From NCBI RefSeq assembly GCF_019968605.1, contig NZ_CP082966.1:3089501-3153500 (forward strand): DNA of 64,000 bases. The letters run 5' to 3'. The stretch is from Polaribacter litorisediminis. GTDB lineage: Bacteria > Bacteroidota > Bacteroidia > Flavobacteriales > Flavobacteriaceae. Below the pieces are notes generated by a model, which made no database searches, had not been told where the DNA came from, and saw nothing but the letters and a program-made list of their open reading frames with translations. Each line of letters starts with the position of its first letter. Position 1 is the stretch's first letter. Both the position numbers and the translations under genes were made by a program. Below, piece after piece: positions 52,558 through 62,253 of this stretch.

Positions 52558-53086
52558 AAATTTACAAGTTGCCACTTTAGGAGGTGGTTGTTTTTGGTGC
52601 ACAGAAGCCGTATTTCAAAAAGTAAAAGGGGTAGAAAAAGTAGTCTCTGGCTATGCTGGCGGAAATGCTCCTGGTAGACCTACTTATAGAGAAATTTGTT
52701 CAGGTTTAACAGGTCATGCAGAGGTAATTCGAATCACTTTTGATGATACAATTATTTCTTATGAAGATATTTTAGTCATTTTTATGACCACACACGATCC
52801 GACTACTTTAAATAGACAAGGCGCAGATAGAGGGACTCAATATCGTTCTGTAATTTATTATCATGATGAAACACAACAAAAAATTGCCACGGAAGTATTG
52901 AAACAAATGCAACCCTATTATTCTGATAAAATCATCACAGAATTAAGTGCTTTGCCTACTTTTTATGAAGCGGAAAAAGAACATCAAAATTATTACAGAG
53001 AAAATACACAACAAGGATATTGCAGCTATGTTATTGAACCGAAACTGGCGAAATTACGACAATTACATGCTGACAAATTGAAGTAA
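52550..53086 (+). CDS. msrA: Peptide-methionine (S)-S-oxide reductase MsrA
   Basis: 178 aa, with the catalytic motif GGGCFWCTEAVFQKVKGV and VVSGYAGG, GHAEVIRI and THDPTTLNRQGADRGTQYRS. Reduces the S-epimer, complementary to MsrB. Typical length. A second, divergent MsrA is encoded at 55716-56225, so this locus is heavily devoted to oxidised methionine repair. Confidence 0.95.
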   Translation: MNKNLQVATLGGGCFWCTEAVFQKVKGVEKVVSGYAGGNAPGRPTYREICSGLTGHAEVIRITFDDTIISYEDILVIFMTTHDPTTLNRQGADRGTQYRSVIYYHDETQQKIATEVLKQMQPYYSDKIITELSALPTFYEAEKEHQNYYRENTQQGYCSYVIEPKLAKLRQLHADKLK

Positions 53087-53157
53087 TGAATTTAAAAAAT
53101 CAAGAAAAATACTGGTTTTAATTGATGAATAACTGATTTCTACAAAAACCAAGATAC

Positions 53158-54714
53158 ATGAAATTACAAATAAAAGACACTTTTACCAAAAATTTACCTG
53201 CCGATAAAATACTTGAAAACTCAAGAAGACAAGTTACTGAAGCGGTGTTTTCTTTTGCAAATCCCAAAAAAACCAAAGCGCCAAAAGTTTTACATGTTTC
53301 GCAAGAAATGGCTTCTGAATTAGGTATTTCCGAAGAAGAAACAAAATCAGAATTCTTTAAAAAAATTGTTACAGGAAATGAAGTTTATCCTAATACAAAA
53401 CCTTTTGCAATGTGTTATGGTGGTCATCAATTTGGCAATTGGGCTGGACAATTAGGAGACGGAAGAGCTATTAATTTATTTGAAGTTGAGCATAAACAAA
53501 AAAACTGGAAAGTACAATTAAAAGGAGCTGGTGAAACACCCTATTCAAGAACTGCAGATGGTTTGGCTGTTTTGCGTTCTTCGGTAAGAGAATATTTATG
53601 CAGTGAAGCGATGTATCATTTAGGCATTCCCACCACACGTGCTTTGTCTTTAAGTTTATCTGGCGATGACGTTTTAAGAGATGTTTTATACGATGGAAAT
53701 CCGGCATATGAAAAAGGTGCCATTGTTACTAGAGTAGCTACTTCTTTTTTACGCTTTGGAAATTATGAAATTTTTGCTGCAAGAAAAGACATAAAAAATT
53801 TAAAAATTTTGGTGGATTATACGATTCATCATCATTTTTCGCATTTAGGAAATCCATCCAAAGAAACCTACATACAATTTTTTAAAGAGGTTTCAGAACG
53901 TACTTTAGCCATGATTATTCATTGGCAACGTGTCGGTTTTGTGCACGGAGTCATGAATACCGATAACATGTCTGTTTTGGGTTTAACCATCGATTTTGGT
54001 CCTTATGGTTGGTTAGAAGGATTTGATTTTGGTTGGACACCCAATACTACAGACCGACAACACAAACGTTACCGATATGGAAATCAGCCCAATATTGGGT
54101 TATGGAATTTATATCAACTCGCAAATGCGTTGTATCCCATTATTCAAGAAGTGGCTCCTTTAGAAGCTGTTTTAAATCAGTATAAAATTGATTTTGAACA
54201 ACAATCTTTAGAGATGATGAAATCAAAACTAGGGTTATATACTTCGGATGAAAATGATACAAAATTAATGCAAAATTTAGAAGATACTTTGCAATTGGTA
54301 GAAACTGATATGACCATTTTTTTTAGAAGCTTAAGTAATTTTACAGATGCCGAATCGGGGTTCCAATTGATTAAAAAATCATTTTATGACTTTGATACTA
54401 TTTCTGATGAGGTAAAATCTCAATGGGACAGTTGGTTTCAAAAATATGCTGAAAGATTGCAAATTGAGCGTCTTTCATCCGAGGAAAGAAAAGAAAAAAT
54501 GGATACTGTAAATCCTAAATATGTGTTACGAAATTACATGTCTCAATTGGCTATTGATGCCGCAGATAAAGGCGATTATTCTTTAATTGATGAATTATAT
54601 CAACTCTTAAAAAAACCTTACAGTGAGCAGCCAAAATATGAAAAATGGTTCGCAAAAAGACCCGAATGGGCAAGAAATAAAGTAGGTTGTTCTATGTTAT
54701 CTTGTAGTTCATAA
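53158..54714 (+). CDS. selO: SelO/YdiU protein adenylyltransferase
   Basis: 518 aa pseudokinase-fold enzyme that transfers AMP to proteins involved in redox control. Signatures: AMCYGGHQFGNWAGQLGDGR, LKGAGETPYSRTADG, VLRSSVREYLCSEAM and VHGVMNTDNMSVLG with IDFGPYGW. The C-terminus ends CSMLSCSS, with a Cys where selenocysteine occurs in some homologues. Located between the msr genes and an aldo/keto reductase, fitting an oxidative-stress theme. Confidence 0.95.
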   Translation: MKLQIKDTFTKNLPADKILENSRRQVTEAVFSFANPKKTKAPKVLHVSQEMASELGISEEETKSEFFKKIVTGNEVYPNTKPFAMCYGGHQFGNWAGQLGDGRAINLFEVEHKQKNWKVQLKGAGETPYSRTADGLAVLRSSVREYLCSEAMYHLGIPTTRALSLSLSGDDVLRDVLYDGNPAYEKGAIVTRVATSFLRFGNYEIFAARKDIKNLKILVDYTIHHHFSHLGNPSKETYIQFFKEVSERTLAMIIHWQRVGFVHGVMNTDNMSVLGLTIDFGPYGWLEGFDFGWTPNTTDRQHKRYRYGNQPNIGLWNLYQLANALYPIIQEVAPLEAVLNQYKIDFEQQSLEMMKSKLGLYTSDENDTKLMQNLEDTLQLVETDMTIFFRSLSNFTDAESGFQLIKKSFYDFDTISDEVKSQWDSWFQKYAERLQIERLSSEERKEKMDTVNPKYVLRNYMSQLAIDAADKGDYSLIDELYQLLKKPYSEQPKYEKWFAKRPEWARNKVGCSMLSCSS

Positions 54715-54730
54715 AACTATTTACAAATTA

Positions 54731-54762
54731 AGACCTCACAGGTTTTAAAAACCTGTGAGGTC
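54731..54762 (+). terminator. Perfect 16-bp palindrome, terminator
   Basis: AGACCTCACAGGTTTT is followed directly by its reverse complement. It lies 17 bp after the selO stop and 18 bp before the aldo/keto reductase. Perfect symmetry gives a strong hairpin; few U follow, so it may act mainly as an mRNA 3' end stabiliser. Confidence 0.75.
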
Positions 54763-54780
54763 TCTTAAAATAACACAAAA

Positions 54781-55725
54781 ATGAAATTAGGCTTAGGAAC
54801 CGCAGCTTTAGGAAGACCTCAATACATTAATGTTCGTACAGAAACTTGTGATAATTCAGACTTAACTGAATTTAAAAAACAAAGTTTTGCTGTTTTGGAA
54901 GCTGCTTACAAATCAGGAATCAGATATTTTGATACAGCTCCTGGCTATGGTTTGGCAGAAGAATTGGTGTTAGAATGGCTGCAAACAAAAAACGATAGTA
55001 CTATTGAAATTGCTACAAAATGGGGCTATACATACACCGCAAATTTTGATGCGAATGCCACCGTGCACGAAGTAAAAGAACATAGCATCCAAAAATTAAA
55101 CGAGCAATGGAATTTTTCAAAACAGCTCCTACCCTATTTAAAAGTGTATCAAATTCATTCTGCCACTTTAGAAACGGGTGTTTTAGAAAATAAGGCAGTT
55201 TTAGAGCAATTAGCAATTTTAAAAAAAACACACAATCTTAACATCGGGTTAACCACAACAGGAACCAATCAGGTTGAAGTGATTAAAAAAGCATTAGAAG
55301 TTTTGGTGGATGGCGCATTTCTTTTTGATGTTTTTCAGGTAACTTACAATTTTTTAGAGCAAAGTTTACAAGAAATTACTACGGAACTAAATCGTAAAAA
55401 CAAAACGATTGTAATTAAAGAAGCTTTGGCAAATGGCAGGATTTTTAGAAATTCTAAATATCCACATTATCATGCGCTATATGCAGTTTTAGAGGAGTTA
55501 TCAAAAAAATACTTGGTAGGTGTAGATGCAGTTTCTTTAAAATATTGTGAGCAAACCATTCCGAATAGTATGGTTTTAAGCGGCGCAAGCTCAATTCATC
55601 AATTACAAGAAAATGTAAAGCTCAATAATTTTTCGCTTGCTAAAGAAGATATTGAAACCTTAAATTCATTTAAAAAATCTCCCGATTTCTATTGGTCTGA
55701 ACGAAAAAAATTACATTGGAATTAA
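54781..55725 (+). CDS. Aldo/keto reductase
   Basis: 314 aa TIM-barrel oxidoreductase using NAD(P)H. Catalytic residues visible: Asp and Tyr in YFDTAPGYGLAEE (about residues 49-57), Lys in IATKWGY, His in YQIHSATL. The closing segment VLSGASSIHQLQENVK contacts the cofactor. Substrate cannot be told. It overlaps the following msrA-like gene by 10 bp. Confidence 0.92.
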   Translation: MKLGLGTAALGRPQYINVRTETCDNSDLTEFKKQSFAVLEAAYKSGIRYFDTAPGYGLAEELVLEWLQTKNDSTIEIATKWGYTYTANFDANATVHEVKEHSIQKLNEQWNFSKQLLPYLKVYQIHSATLETGVLENKAVLEQLAILKKTHNLNIGLTTTGTNQVEVIKKALEVLVDGAFLFDVFQVTYNFLEQSLQEITTELNRKNKTIVIKEALANGRIFRNSKYPHYHALYAVLEELSKKYLVGVDAVSLKYCEQTIPNSMVLSGASSIHQLQENVKLNNFSLAKEDIETLNSFKKSPDFYWSERKKLHWN

Positions 55726-56225
55726 CCAAAATTGCATTTGGTGGTGGTTGCCATTGGTGCACTGAAGCTGTTTTTCAATCGTTACTTGGTGTACAAAAAG
55801 TAGCACAGGGTTGGGTTGCATCCACAGAAAAAAATAATACTTTTTCTGAAGCCGTAATAGTTTATTTTGATGACAAAAAAATCGATTTAAAAACATTGAT
55901 TACCATTCATTTAAGAACACATAAAAGCACCAGTAATCACTCCATGAGAACTAAATATCGTTCTGCAGTTTATTATTTTTCTAATCAACAAAAAGAAGAA
56001 AGTCAAAAAATAATCGAGCATTTACAATCAGATTTTGAGGCTATAATCATCACACAAATAGTAGCATTTAAAAACTTTCAACCTTCTAAAAAAGAATTTC
56101 AGAATTACTATCAATCGAATCCTAACAAACCTTTTTGTAAAACTTACATTAATCCAAAACTAAAATTCCTAATACAGAACTTCCCAAATCATATTGATAA
56201 AAGTAAAGTTTCTCGTTGTTATTAA
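55716..56225 (+). CDS. Divergent MsrA-like reductase (GCHWC motif)
   Basis: 169 aa from a TTG start that overlaps the aldo/keto reductase stop. FGGGCHWCTEAVFQSLLGV is the MsrA active site with His in place of the usual Phe. Also VAQGWVAS in place of SGYAGG, RTKYRSAVYYF and EFQNYYQSNP. Likely a methionine-S-sulfoxide reductase variant; the changed residue next to the catalytic Cys and the missing GYAGG suggest altered activity. Confidence 0.8.
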   Translation: MELTKIAFGGGCHWCTEAVFQSLLGVQKVAQGWVASTEKNNTFSEAVIVYFDDKKIDLKTLITIHLRTHKSTSNHSMRTKYRSAVYYFSNQQKEESQKIIEHLQSDFEAIIITQIVAFKNFQPSKKEFQNYYQSNPNKPFCKTYINPKLKFLIQNFPNHIDKSKVSRCY

Positions 56226-56530
56226 GACAACCCAAAAAAATAAATATCATTAAAAACATTAAAAATAATTTTAATTTTAAAACTGAAAGAATTTGCACAA
56301 ATTGCCAAGAAAAACAAAAAAAGGAAAGCGAATTTTACAAACTGAATAAAGGAAGTAAACGCATTGGAAAATGATCAAACCTATACTAGTTTTATCAATA
56401 AAATTACAGAAAATAATGTTAGTAGAATTGTTCTCTATAAAGATACTTACGAATGTAAAACTTGTAAAATGAGTTCTCAATAATTGCTATAAAAGTTTTA
56501 TATTTATCAATTAAATTTTAGTTTTTATAC
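56226..56530 (+). pseudogene. Decayed small frame with CxxC end, possible YkgJ-like remnant
   Basis: From 56283 a frame of 66 codons without a good start carries LKEFAQIAKKNKKRKANFTN, a TGA at 56343-56345, then NALENDQTYTSFINKITENN and ends YECKTCKMSSQ. The Lys-rich helix plus CxxC end recalls YkgJ-family cysteine-cluster proteins of flavobacteria, but the match is weak. The remainder of 56226-56530 holds nothing else. Confidence 0.3.
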
Positions 56531-57550
56531 ATGCTTTACGAATTCAGAGAAATCATTAACCAAGCAGTAATCAACCAACAAAAAGGATTGAAAAACGTGC
56601 TGGCAACTGTGGTTTTTCTAGAAGGTTCTTCTTATCGAAAACCAGGTGTTAGAATGCTAATTTCTAATGATTTAAATTCTGTTGGCGCCGTAAGTGGCGG
56701 TTGTGTAGAAAAAGAAATTATTCATAGAGCAAGGACTGTTTTTTCTGACAACAAGCCAAAAGTAATTACTTACGATGGTCGCTATAAATTAGGCTGTGAA
56801 GGAATTTTATATGTGCTCATTGAGCCTTTTTTTGTTTCTAATGCCTTTATAACTGCTTTTTCTGAAGCAAATTCAAAAAGACAAACCTTAAAAATTGAAA
56901 GTCACTATAAAAAAGAAAATGAGGTTTTTGGTGATTTTGGTTCTACAATAAGTTTTGAAAATAAACAACAGTTTCAGTTCGCAGAAACCTTTAAACCTCA
57001 AAATAAAAATGAAGTTGCAGTTTTTACACAAATTTTAGAACCCGCATTTAAACTCCTAATTATTGGTGGTGAACATGATGCCGTAAAACTATGCAAAATG
57101 GCCTCTAATTTAGGTTGGGAAATAGAGGTCATTACGTCTATTAAAGACCCAAAACAACTCGTAGATTTTCCGGGTGCAAAAACTGTAATTGGCGCTAGTC
57201 CAGAAAGCATCGAATTTAAAGATATTGCAGAAAATTGTGCTATTGTAATTATGAATCATAGTTACGTGCAAGATTTAAAATATGTGATAAAGCTTTCTGA
57301 ATATCAGCCAAAATATATTGGAATTTTAGGTGCGCCTAATAGAAGAGAGCGCTTATTTAATGAGCTTTTTGAGTTTGTTCCAACTATTTCTGATGAATTT
57401 ATAGGCAACATTTACACACCCGCAGGCCTGCATATTGGCGCACAAACTCCAGAAGAAATCGCACTCTCTATTGTTGCCGAAATAATAGCTGTCACTAGAA
57501 AAAAAGAGCCATTTTCTTTGAGAAATTTAAACGGTAAAATTCATAGTTAA
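56531..57550 (+). CDS. XdhC/CoxI-family molybdoenzyme maturation protein
   Basis: 339 aa. N-terminal CoxI-type segment (GSSYRKPGVRMLISND, VGAVSGGCVEKEIIHRAR) and a Rossmann-like C-terminal XdhC_C domain (LLIIGGEHDAVKLCKMASN, GILGAPNRRERLFNELFEF, LHIGAQTPEEIALSIVAEI). Such proteins deliver or sulfurate molybdenum cofactor for xanthine-dehydrogenase-type enzymes. It is followed 3 bp later by a MocA-like transferase; no dehydrogenase gene is in the window. Confidence 0.9.
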   Translation: MLYEFREIINQAVINQQKGLKNVLATVVFLEGSSYRKPGVRMLISNDLNSVGAVSGGCVEKEIIHRARTVFSDNKPKVITYDGRYKLGCEGILYVLIEPFFVSNAFITAFSEANSKRQTLKIESHYKKENEVFGDFGSTISFENKQQFQFAETFKPQNKNEVAVFTQILEPAFKLLIIGGEHDAVKLCKMASNLGWEIEVITSIKDPKQLVDFPGAKTVIGASPESIEFKDIAENCAIVIMNHSYVQDLKYVIKLSEYQPKYIGILGAPNRRERLFNELFEFVPTISDEFIGNIYTPAGLHIGAQTPEEIALSIVAEIIAVTRKKEPFSLRNLNGKIHS

Positions 57551-57553
57551 TCG

Positions 57554-58153
57554 ATGAAAAATATCGCTGTTTTAGTATTAGCTGCCGGAAAAGCATCAAG
57601 AATGAATAGCATTAAACAGCTAGAAATAATTAGCAAAAAAACACTATTAGACATCTCTTTAGAGAAAATTAAATGGATTCTTCCCAACACTATTTTCTGT
57701 GTTTTAGGAGCAAATTCTACTCAAATAAAACAAGAAATTGCCACAAAAAATATTCAATTTATTATCAATAAAAACTATGAAAATGGCTTGAGTTCAAGTA
57801 TTGTTGCCGGAATACACTATTTTAGGAAAAATAAATTAAGTTTCTCTGGAATTTTAATTCTTTTAGGAGATCAACCCGCTATTGAAATTTCCTACTTAAA
57901 AAATATGATTGATTTATTTGAGAAAAATAACGATACCATTATTGCCTCAAATTATGGAGATAAATTAGGGGTTCCTGCTATTTTTCCTGAAAAATATTTT
58001 GAGGCTTTGCTATTGATCAAAGGAGATCAAGGAGCAAAAGAATTCATCAATCAAAGAAAAAATGAAGTTGTTTGTCCGAAAATAGTTACCAACTTTTTTG
58101 ATATAGACACTCAAGAAGACTTATTCCTATTTAAAAATTCAATTTTAAAATAG
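57554..58153 (+). CDS. MobA/MocA-like nucleotidyltransferase
   Basis: 199 aa. VLVLAAGKASRMNSIKQLEI is the NTP-binding loop of the MobA-like family; LILLGDQPAIEISYLKNM carries the metal Asp. Adds CMP or GMP to molybdopterin. Placed 3 bp after the XdhC-like gene, supporting a two-gene molybdenum-cofactor unit. Confidence 0.85.
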   Translation: MKNIAVLVLAAGKASRMNSIKQLEIISKKTLLDISLEKIKWILPNTIFCVLGANSTQIKQEIATKNIQFIINKNYENGLSSSIVAGIHYFRKNKLSFSGILILLGDQPAIEISYLKNMIDLFEKNNDTIIASNYGDKLGVPAIFPEKYFEALLLIKGDQGAKEFINQRKNEVVCPKIVTNFFDIDTQEDLFLFKNSILK

Positions 58154-58167
58154 CCAATTTTATTCCT

Positions 58168-61100
58168 ATGAAATTATTCAAATACTTCTTATTTTTTATC
58201 CTACTTCTTTGTATTTCTGCTTGTGCTACTTTAAAAATGCAAGTGGCAGAAAATGAAGTTTTTGAAGAGAAACAAGACAGCTCAAAATTGGTACATTCTT
58301 TTTATTTAATTGGTGATGCAGGAAATTCTACTTTAACTAAAGATTCGCCCGCTTTAATCTATTTAAGAAAGAAAATGAAAGGCGCTTCTAAAAAATCTAC
58401 CTTACTTTTTTTAGGTGATAATGTGTATGAAAGCGGAATTCCCAAGAAAAAATCTAAAAAATATCCTTTAGCAAAAAGAAGAATTAAAGCACAAACTAAA
58501 GTTGCCGAAAAATTTAAAGGAAAATCAATTTTTATCCCTGGAAATCATGATTGGTATCATGGTTTAGAGGGCCTGCAAAGAGAAGAAGAATTGGTAAAAA
58601 AAGAGTTGGGAAAAAATTCTTTTTTTCCAGAAAATGGTTGCCCGTTAGCACAAGTAGACATTTCTAAAAACATCGTTTTAATTATTGTAGATACCCAATG
58701 GTATGTAACAAATTGGGACAATCACCCAACGATCAATGATCATTGTGAAATTAAAACAAGAAGCAAATTCTTTGATGAATTTGAAGGAATGATAAAAAAA
58801 GCAAGAGGAAAAACAACAATTATTGCCATGCATCACCCCATGTTTACCAGCGGCTCTCATGGTGGTAAATTTTCTTTTCGTAGCCACTTAAGTCCTTTAC
58901 CAATTTTAGGTACGATGAAAAATATACTTCGTAAAACCTCAGGAATTTCGAATGCAGACATCCAAAATAAAAAATATAATGAGCTCAAAAAACGCATTGT
59001 AACTTTGTCTCAAGAAAATGACAAAATTATTTTTGTTTCTGGTCATGACCATAATTTACAGTACATAGTACAAGATAATATTCCGCAAATTGTTAGTGGC
59101 TCTGGCTCTAAAACAAAGGCAACCAAATTATCTGGCGGTGCAAAATTTACGTATGGTGCGCAAGGTTTTGCCATATTAGACATTTATGAAAACGGATCTT
59201 CAGAGGTTCGCTTTTTTACGGTAAAAGACGACAAAATTGTATACCAAACCCAAGTGTTAAAAGCAGATGAAAAAAAGGTCTTTAAAGCATTTACAAATAA
59301 AGAAATAACCGGAAAAAAGGCTTCAATTTACACGCAAGAAGAAGTAACTAAAAGCAAAACATATCGCTATTTATGGGGAGAACGGTATCGCAAATATTTT
59401 GGCACAGAAGTACATGCACCTACAGTAAATTTAGACACACTTTTTGGCGGATTAAAACCTGTTAGAAAAGGTGGAGGACATCAATCTAAATCTTTACGAT
59501 TAAAAGATAAAAAAGGGCGCGAATATGTGATGCGCGCTTTGCGAAAAAATGCCGTGCAATATTTGCAAGCTGTGGCTTTTAAAGATCAATATATAGAAGG
59601 GCAATTTGATGATACAACTACAGAAAATTTATTGTCTGATGTTTTTACAGGTTCGCATCCTTATGCTCCTTTTACCATTGGAAAATTATCTGATGCCATT
59701 GGCTTATATCACACAAATCCTGTTTTATACTATATTCCCAAACAAAATAGTTTAAGACAATTTAATGATGAATTCGGTGATGAATTATATATGATTGAAG
59801 AACGTGCAGCTTCTGGACATGGAGACAAAGCGAGCTTTGGTTTTTCTGATACCGTAATTAGCACCGATGATTTATTGATGAATTTAAATAAAAATGAAGA
59901 CCATATTTTAGATGAAGAAGCCTACATAAAAGCGCGCTTATTTGATATGTTAATTGGTGATTGGGACCGTCATGAAGATCAATGGAGATGGGCGGTTTTT
60001 AAAGAAAAAAAGCAAGTAGTTTATAGACCAATTCCAAGAGATCGAGATCAAGCCTTTTCTATTTTTGGTGATGGTGCTTTGTTAAATACCGCTACAAAAT
60101 TGATACCTACATTGCGTTTAATGAAATCGTATAGCGAAGAGTTAAAAAGCCCTAAATGGTTTAATTTAGAACCCTATCCTTTAGATATGGTGTTAATTTC
60201 TAGATCTGGTAAAAATGTATGGGACCAACAAGTTAAAGGTATTCAAAATAATATTACAGATGCGGTTATTGAGGATGCATTTACCGGTTTTCCTGAGGAA
60301 GTAAATGATGAAACGATAGCACAAATAAAAAGAAAATTACAAGGCAGAAGACGTAATTTACAGATAATTTCTGATAACTATTTTAATGTTGTCAATAAGT
60401 TTCAGGTAATTAGAGGAACTCAAAAAGATGATTGGTTTGAAATTGAAAGATTGCCAAATGGACAAACAAAAATTACTGCCTACACCATAAAAAAAGGTGA
60501 TAAAAATAATGTGTTCCTTGAGCGCATTTATCATACATCGGAAACCAAAGAAATTTGGATTTATGGTTTAGATGATGAAGATAAATTTATTGTAAAAGGT
60601 GATGGCAACAATCTAATAAAATTAAGACTTATCGGTGGTCAGAATAATGACAAATACACCATTCTAAATGGTAAAAACGTAATTATTTATGATTTTAAAT
60701 CAAAGAAAAACACTTTTAAAACCAAAAAAGGAAGAAGAAAATTAACAGATGATTACGAAACAAATGTGTACGATTACAAAAAATTAAAAAGCAGTAGAAA
60801 TGTAATTACGCCAACTATTGGCTATAATCCTGACGATGGCGTTAAAATTGGATTTGCAAACACATATACCGCTTATGGTTTTGAAAGAAATCCTTTTACT
60901 TCTCAACATTCGCTTGCTGGCGCCTATTATTTTGCAACGAATGGTTTTGAACTTGATCACTCATCTGAATTCGCGAACATTTTTGGAAACTGGAATTTTG
61001 GTGTAAACGCAACTTTTACGAGTCCTAATTTTGCAATAAATTATTTTGGTGTAGGCAATAACTCCCCCAATCCAGAAGCCAATGATATCGAAGAAGAGGA

Positions 61101-61860
61101 TTATAACAGAGTAAGAATAAGTAAACTATTTGCAGGTACTTTTATACAATGGAAGAGTGATTTAGATGCAAAAATAAAGCTCGGTGTAAAATATCAAACC
61201 ATTAGGGTAGAAAATACACCAAATCGATTTGTAAACAGTCAATTCTCGGCGAGCAATGCTATTTTTGAACATCAAGAATTTATAAATACAGAGGGGAGTT
61301 ATCAATTTGAAAATATAGATAATCGCGCTTTTCCAACCATGGGTATGAAAACGGAGATCTTTGCGGGTTATACTACAAACATTAACAATACCAACCATTT
61401 TGGATATCTAATTCCGTCAATTTCTTTTGATTACAAGTTGGTGGCTAGCGGGCAATTGGTATTCGCCACAAAACTAAAAAGTCATTTTACTTTTGGTGAC
61501 ACTTATGAATTTTATCAAGCCGCCAGTATTGGAGGGAATGACGGCTTAAGAGGATACAGAAATCAGCGTTTTACAGGTAAAAATTCCTTTTACCATAGTT
61601 CTGATATTCGTTTAAATTTAAGAAGTTTTAAAACAAGTTTAATCCCTTTGGATGTTGGCCTTTTTGGAGGATTTGATTATGGACGTGTTTGGGGACAAGA
61701 AAGCTTAACCCTAAATACCTTATTTATAAACAAAAAACTAAACACCTCTGCTGGAGGTGGCGTTTTCTTTAATGCCGCCAATATGGTTTCTGGAAACATT
61801 GCTGTTTTTAATAGTGATGACGGTTTAAGATTAGCCTTTTCATTCGGATTTGAATTTTAA
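58168..61860 (+). CDS. Lipoprotein metallophosphatase fused to Omp85-type beta-barrel
   Basis: 1230 aa. Lipoprotein signal with lipobox LLLCISACATLK (Cys about residue 19). A calcineurin-like phosphoesterase domain: GDAGN, GDNVYESG, GNHDWYHG, MHHPMFTSGSHGG, SGHDHNLQ. A long middle region without named domain (residues about 400-870). C-terminal BamA/surface-antigen type barrel (residues about 880-1230) ending FSFGFEF. This ties a periplasmic or surface phosphatase to an outer-membrane barrel. Two TAA-separated neighbours are XdhC/MocA-like genes upstream. Confidence 0.9.
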   Translation: MKLFKYFLFFILLLCISACATLKMQVAENEVFEEKQDSSKLVHSFYLIGDAGNSTLTKDSPALIYLRKKMKGASKKSTLLFLGDNVYESGIPKKKSKKYPLAKRRIKAQTKVAEKFKGKSIFIPGNHDWYHGLEGLQREEELVKKELGKNSFFPENGCPLAQVDISKNIVLIIVDTQWYVTNWDNHPTINDHCEIKTRSKFFDEFEGMIKKARGKTTIIAMHHPMFTSGSHGGKFSFRSHLSPLPILGTMKNILRKTSGISNADIQNKKYNELKKRIVTLSQENDKIIFVSGHDHNLQYIVQDNIPQIVSGSGSKTKATKLSGGAKFTYGAQGFAILDIYENGSSEVRFFTVKDDKIVYQTQVLKADEKKVFKAFTNKEITGKKASIYTQEEVTKSKTYRYLWGERYRKYFGTEVHAPTVNLDTLFGGLKPVRKGGGHQSKSLRLKDKKGREYVMRALRKNAVQYLQAVAFKDQYIEGQFDDTTTENLLSDVFTGSHPYAPFTIGKLSDAIGLYHTNPVLYYIPKQNSLRQFNDEFGDELYMIEERAASGHGDKASFGFSDTVISTDDLLMNLNKNEDHILDEEAYIKARLFDMLIGDWDRHEDQWRWAVFKEKKQVVYRPIPRDRDQAFSIFGDGALLNTATKLIPTLRLMKSYSEELKSPKWFNLEPYPLDMVLISRSGKNVWDQQVKGIQNNITDAVIEDAFTGFPEEVNDETIAQIKRKLQGRRRNLQIISDNYFNVVNKFQVIRGTQKDDWFEIERLPNGQTKITAYTIKKGDKNNVFLERIYHTSETKEIWIYGLDDEDKFIVKGDGNNLIKLRLIGGQNNDKYTILNGKNVIIYDFKSKKNTFKTKKGRRKLTDDYETNVYDYKKLKSSRNVITPTIGYNPDDGVKIGFANTYTAYGFERNPFTSQHSLAGAYYFATNGFELDHSSEFANIFGNWNFGVNATFTSPNFAINYFGVGNNSPNPEANDIEEEDYNRVRISKLFAGTFIQWKSDLDAKIKLGVKYQTIRVENTPNRFVNSQFSASNAIFEHQEFINTEGSYQFENIDNRAFPTMGMKTEIFAGYTTNINNTNHFGYLIPSISFDYKLVASGQLVFATKLKSHFTFGDTYEFYQAASIGGNDGLRGYRNQRFTGKNSFYHSSDIRLNLRSFKTSLIPLDVGLFGGFDYGRVWGQESLTLNTLFINKKLNTSAGGGVFFNAANMVSGNIAVFNSDDGLRLAFSFGFEF

Positions 61861-61869
61861 TATTTTACA

Positions 61870-62253
61870 ATGACACAAATAGCATTAATTTTTGGTTCTT
61901 TATTTGGACTTACAGCCGTTATATTTGGCGCTTTTGGCGCGCACTTACTAAAGAAAAAACTTACTTCAGATCAATTACAAAGTTTTGAAACCGGTGTAAA
62001 ATATCAAATGTATCATGGCATACTTTTACTTGTTTTAGGTTTTAATTTAAAGACAAGTACCGCCTTTGACAACTCTATGATGTATGCTTTTATAATAGGA
62101 ACTTTTCTGTTTTCTTTTTCTATTTATGGTTTGGTCATTTCATCTGCAAACCATAAGAAATTAAAGTTTTTAGGCCCCATAACCCCTTTAGGAGGTTTAT
62201 TTTTGGTTGTAGGCTGGGCACTATTGATTTGGAAATTTTTCTTTCCGTACTAG
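61870..62253 (+). CDS. DUF423 membrane protein
   Basis: 127 aa with four hydrophobic helices (LIFGSLFGLTAVIFGAFGAH, YQMYHGILLLVLGFNLK, YAFIIGTFLFSFSIYGLVI, PLGGLFLVVGWALLIW). The FGAFGAHLLKK start is the DUF423 signature. Function unknown. It is convergent with the lipoprotein gene, overlapping by 4 bp. Confidence 0.92.
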   Translation: MTQIALIFGSLFGLTAVIFGAFGAHLLKKKLTSDQLQSFETGVKYQMYHGILLLVLGFNLKTSTAFDNSMMYAFIIGTFLFSFSIYGLVISSANHKKLKFLGPITPLGGLFLVVGWALLIWKFFFPY

